Assembly: GCA_023415055.1 (NCBI GenBank)
Contig: JAEZLZ010000123.1
Coordinates: 1-40,683 of the forward strand
Length of the DNA stretch: 40,683 nt
Source of the DNA: Bacillota bacterium
GTDB taxonomy: Bacteria; Bacillota; Clostridia; Lachnospirales; Lachnospiraceae
Direction: 5' to 3'
Position 1 is the stretch's first letter. Every line of letters begins with the position of its first letter. The translations under genes were made by a program, and so were the position numbers. Below the pieces are notes generated by a model. It worked only from the letters and a program-made list of their open reading frames with translations, was not told where the DNA came from and did not search any database. Below are positions 40,337-40,683 of the stretch, piece by piece.

Positions 40337-40683
40337 TTAGTATGCCACAAAGGCACTGGCAAAAATCAAAAGGGAATTTACTCCCATAATAATAATATAA
40401 TTCTTAATTGCCATGAGGAAGGTCGTTGCCTTCTCCTGCTTTCGAAAGAACGTATTGATGTTCTTCTGCACTGGTATGATTGTCACTAAGGACAGCAGGC
40501 AAACCGGCGACAATAATCCTGTGACTACCATCACAACCGTTGCAAGATAAGTAAGATAATAGAGTCCTGCAAACAGATACAATGCATTTTTCCCGATATA
40601 ATATGGCAGGGTATGTCGTTTCACTATAATATCCTTCTCTAAATCACAGATATTGTTCGCAAGCATAATATTTGCTGTTGTGC
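40337..40683 (-). CDS. UbiA-family prenyltransferase (MenA/DmkA-like), partial
   Basis: The right edge cuts off the N-terminal part, so only about the last 115 residues are visible. They contain the second Asp-rich motif region NNICDLEKDI followed by KRHTLPYYIGK, as in 1,4-dihydroxy-2-naphthoate prenyltransferases, then two or three hydrophobic helices and a short tail. Such enzymes attach a prenyl chain in demethylmenaquinone synthesis. With the ApbE-type enzyme and the repeat lipoprotein it fits the dmkA gene of extracellular electron-transfer loci. Other UbiA members have similar ends, so specificity is not certain. Confidence 0.7.
   Translation of the reverse strand, partial: TTANIMLANNICDLEKDIIVKRHTLPYYIGKNALYLFAGLYYLTYLATVVMVVTGLLSPVCLLSLVTIIPVQKNINTFFRKQEKATTFLMAIKNYIIIMGVNSLLIFASAFVAY

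Overview
The window looks like a chromosomal segment of a low-GC Firmicute of the Lachnospiraceae (Clostridium cluster XIVa), probably near Lachnoclostridium/Anaerocolumna. This is inferred from the protein repertoire (Firmicutes-type galT, a LysA variant with an HSFLASN motif, a ComEC-like/DUF3006 pair, DUF6462), strong AGGAGG ribosome-binding sites and AT-rich spacers. No rRNA, tRNA, CRISPR array or transposase gene was seen.

Left edge (1-3577): end of a probable integrated mobile element. All genes read leftward: a tandem DUF6462-like DNA-binding protein, ParA, ParB, a 64-residue hypothetical protein, and a gene whose first three codons lie at the edge. The parA-side leader holds four consecutive hairpins, and a cluster of short inverted and direct repeats separates the element from lysS.

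3578-8339: greA-lysS behind a consensus promoter, and a PHP-phosphoesterase/lysA operon, all leftward. 8340-12537: a rightward parE-parC pair with a candidate LexA (SOS) box upstream. It is followed by a 193-bp composite inverted-repeat element and a leftward araD. 13935-20076: a DeoR regulator plus HPr, a degenerate HPt-like protein, guaA, pnuC behind a possible attenuator, and a secreted or anchored protein.

20077-27643 is a leftward DNA-repair and nucleotide-hygiene block: thpR, yaiI, then uvrB-uvrA-yfbR and an AlkZ-related gene. A second candidate SOS box lies upstream of uvrB, placed like the one at parE. 27826-30898 carries small genes: ComEC-like hydrolase, DUF3006, methionine-sulfoxide reductase, a shikimate-kinase-like P-loop kinase, a SemiSWEET-like protein and DUF2249.

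31175-35982 is the galK-galE-galT operon with an upstream ArsR-type regulator that carries a large extra C-terminal domain. 36156-37575 holds a convergent EamA transporter and an Lrp regulator. 37673 to the right edge groups an ApbE-type flavin transferase lipoprotein, a lipoprotein with two tandem flavoprotein-like repeats, and a UbiA/MenA-type prenyltransferase. That combination suggests a flavin-based extracellular electron-transfer locus running out of the window.

The least explained features are a dispersed hairpin repeat in three intergenic copies (12.57, 26.51 and 30.97 kb), the structured RNA regions at 1-81, 3182-3390 and 17541-17612, the HPt-like protein without its histidine, and the duplicated flavoprotein-like lipoprotein.
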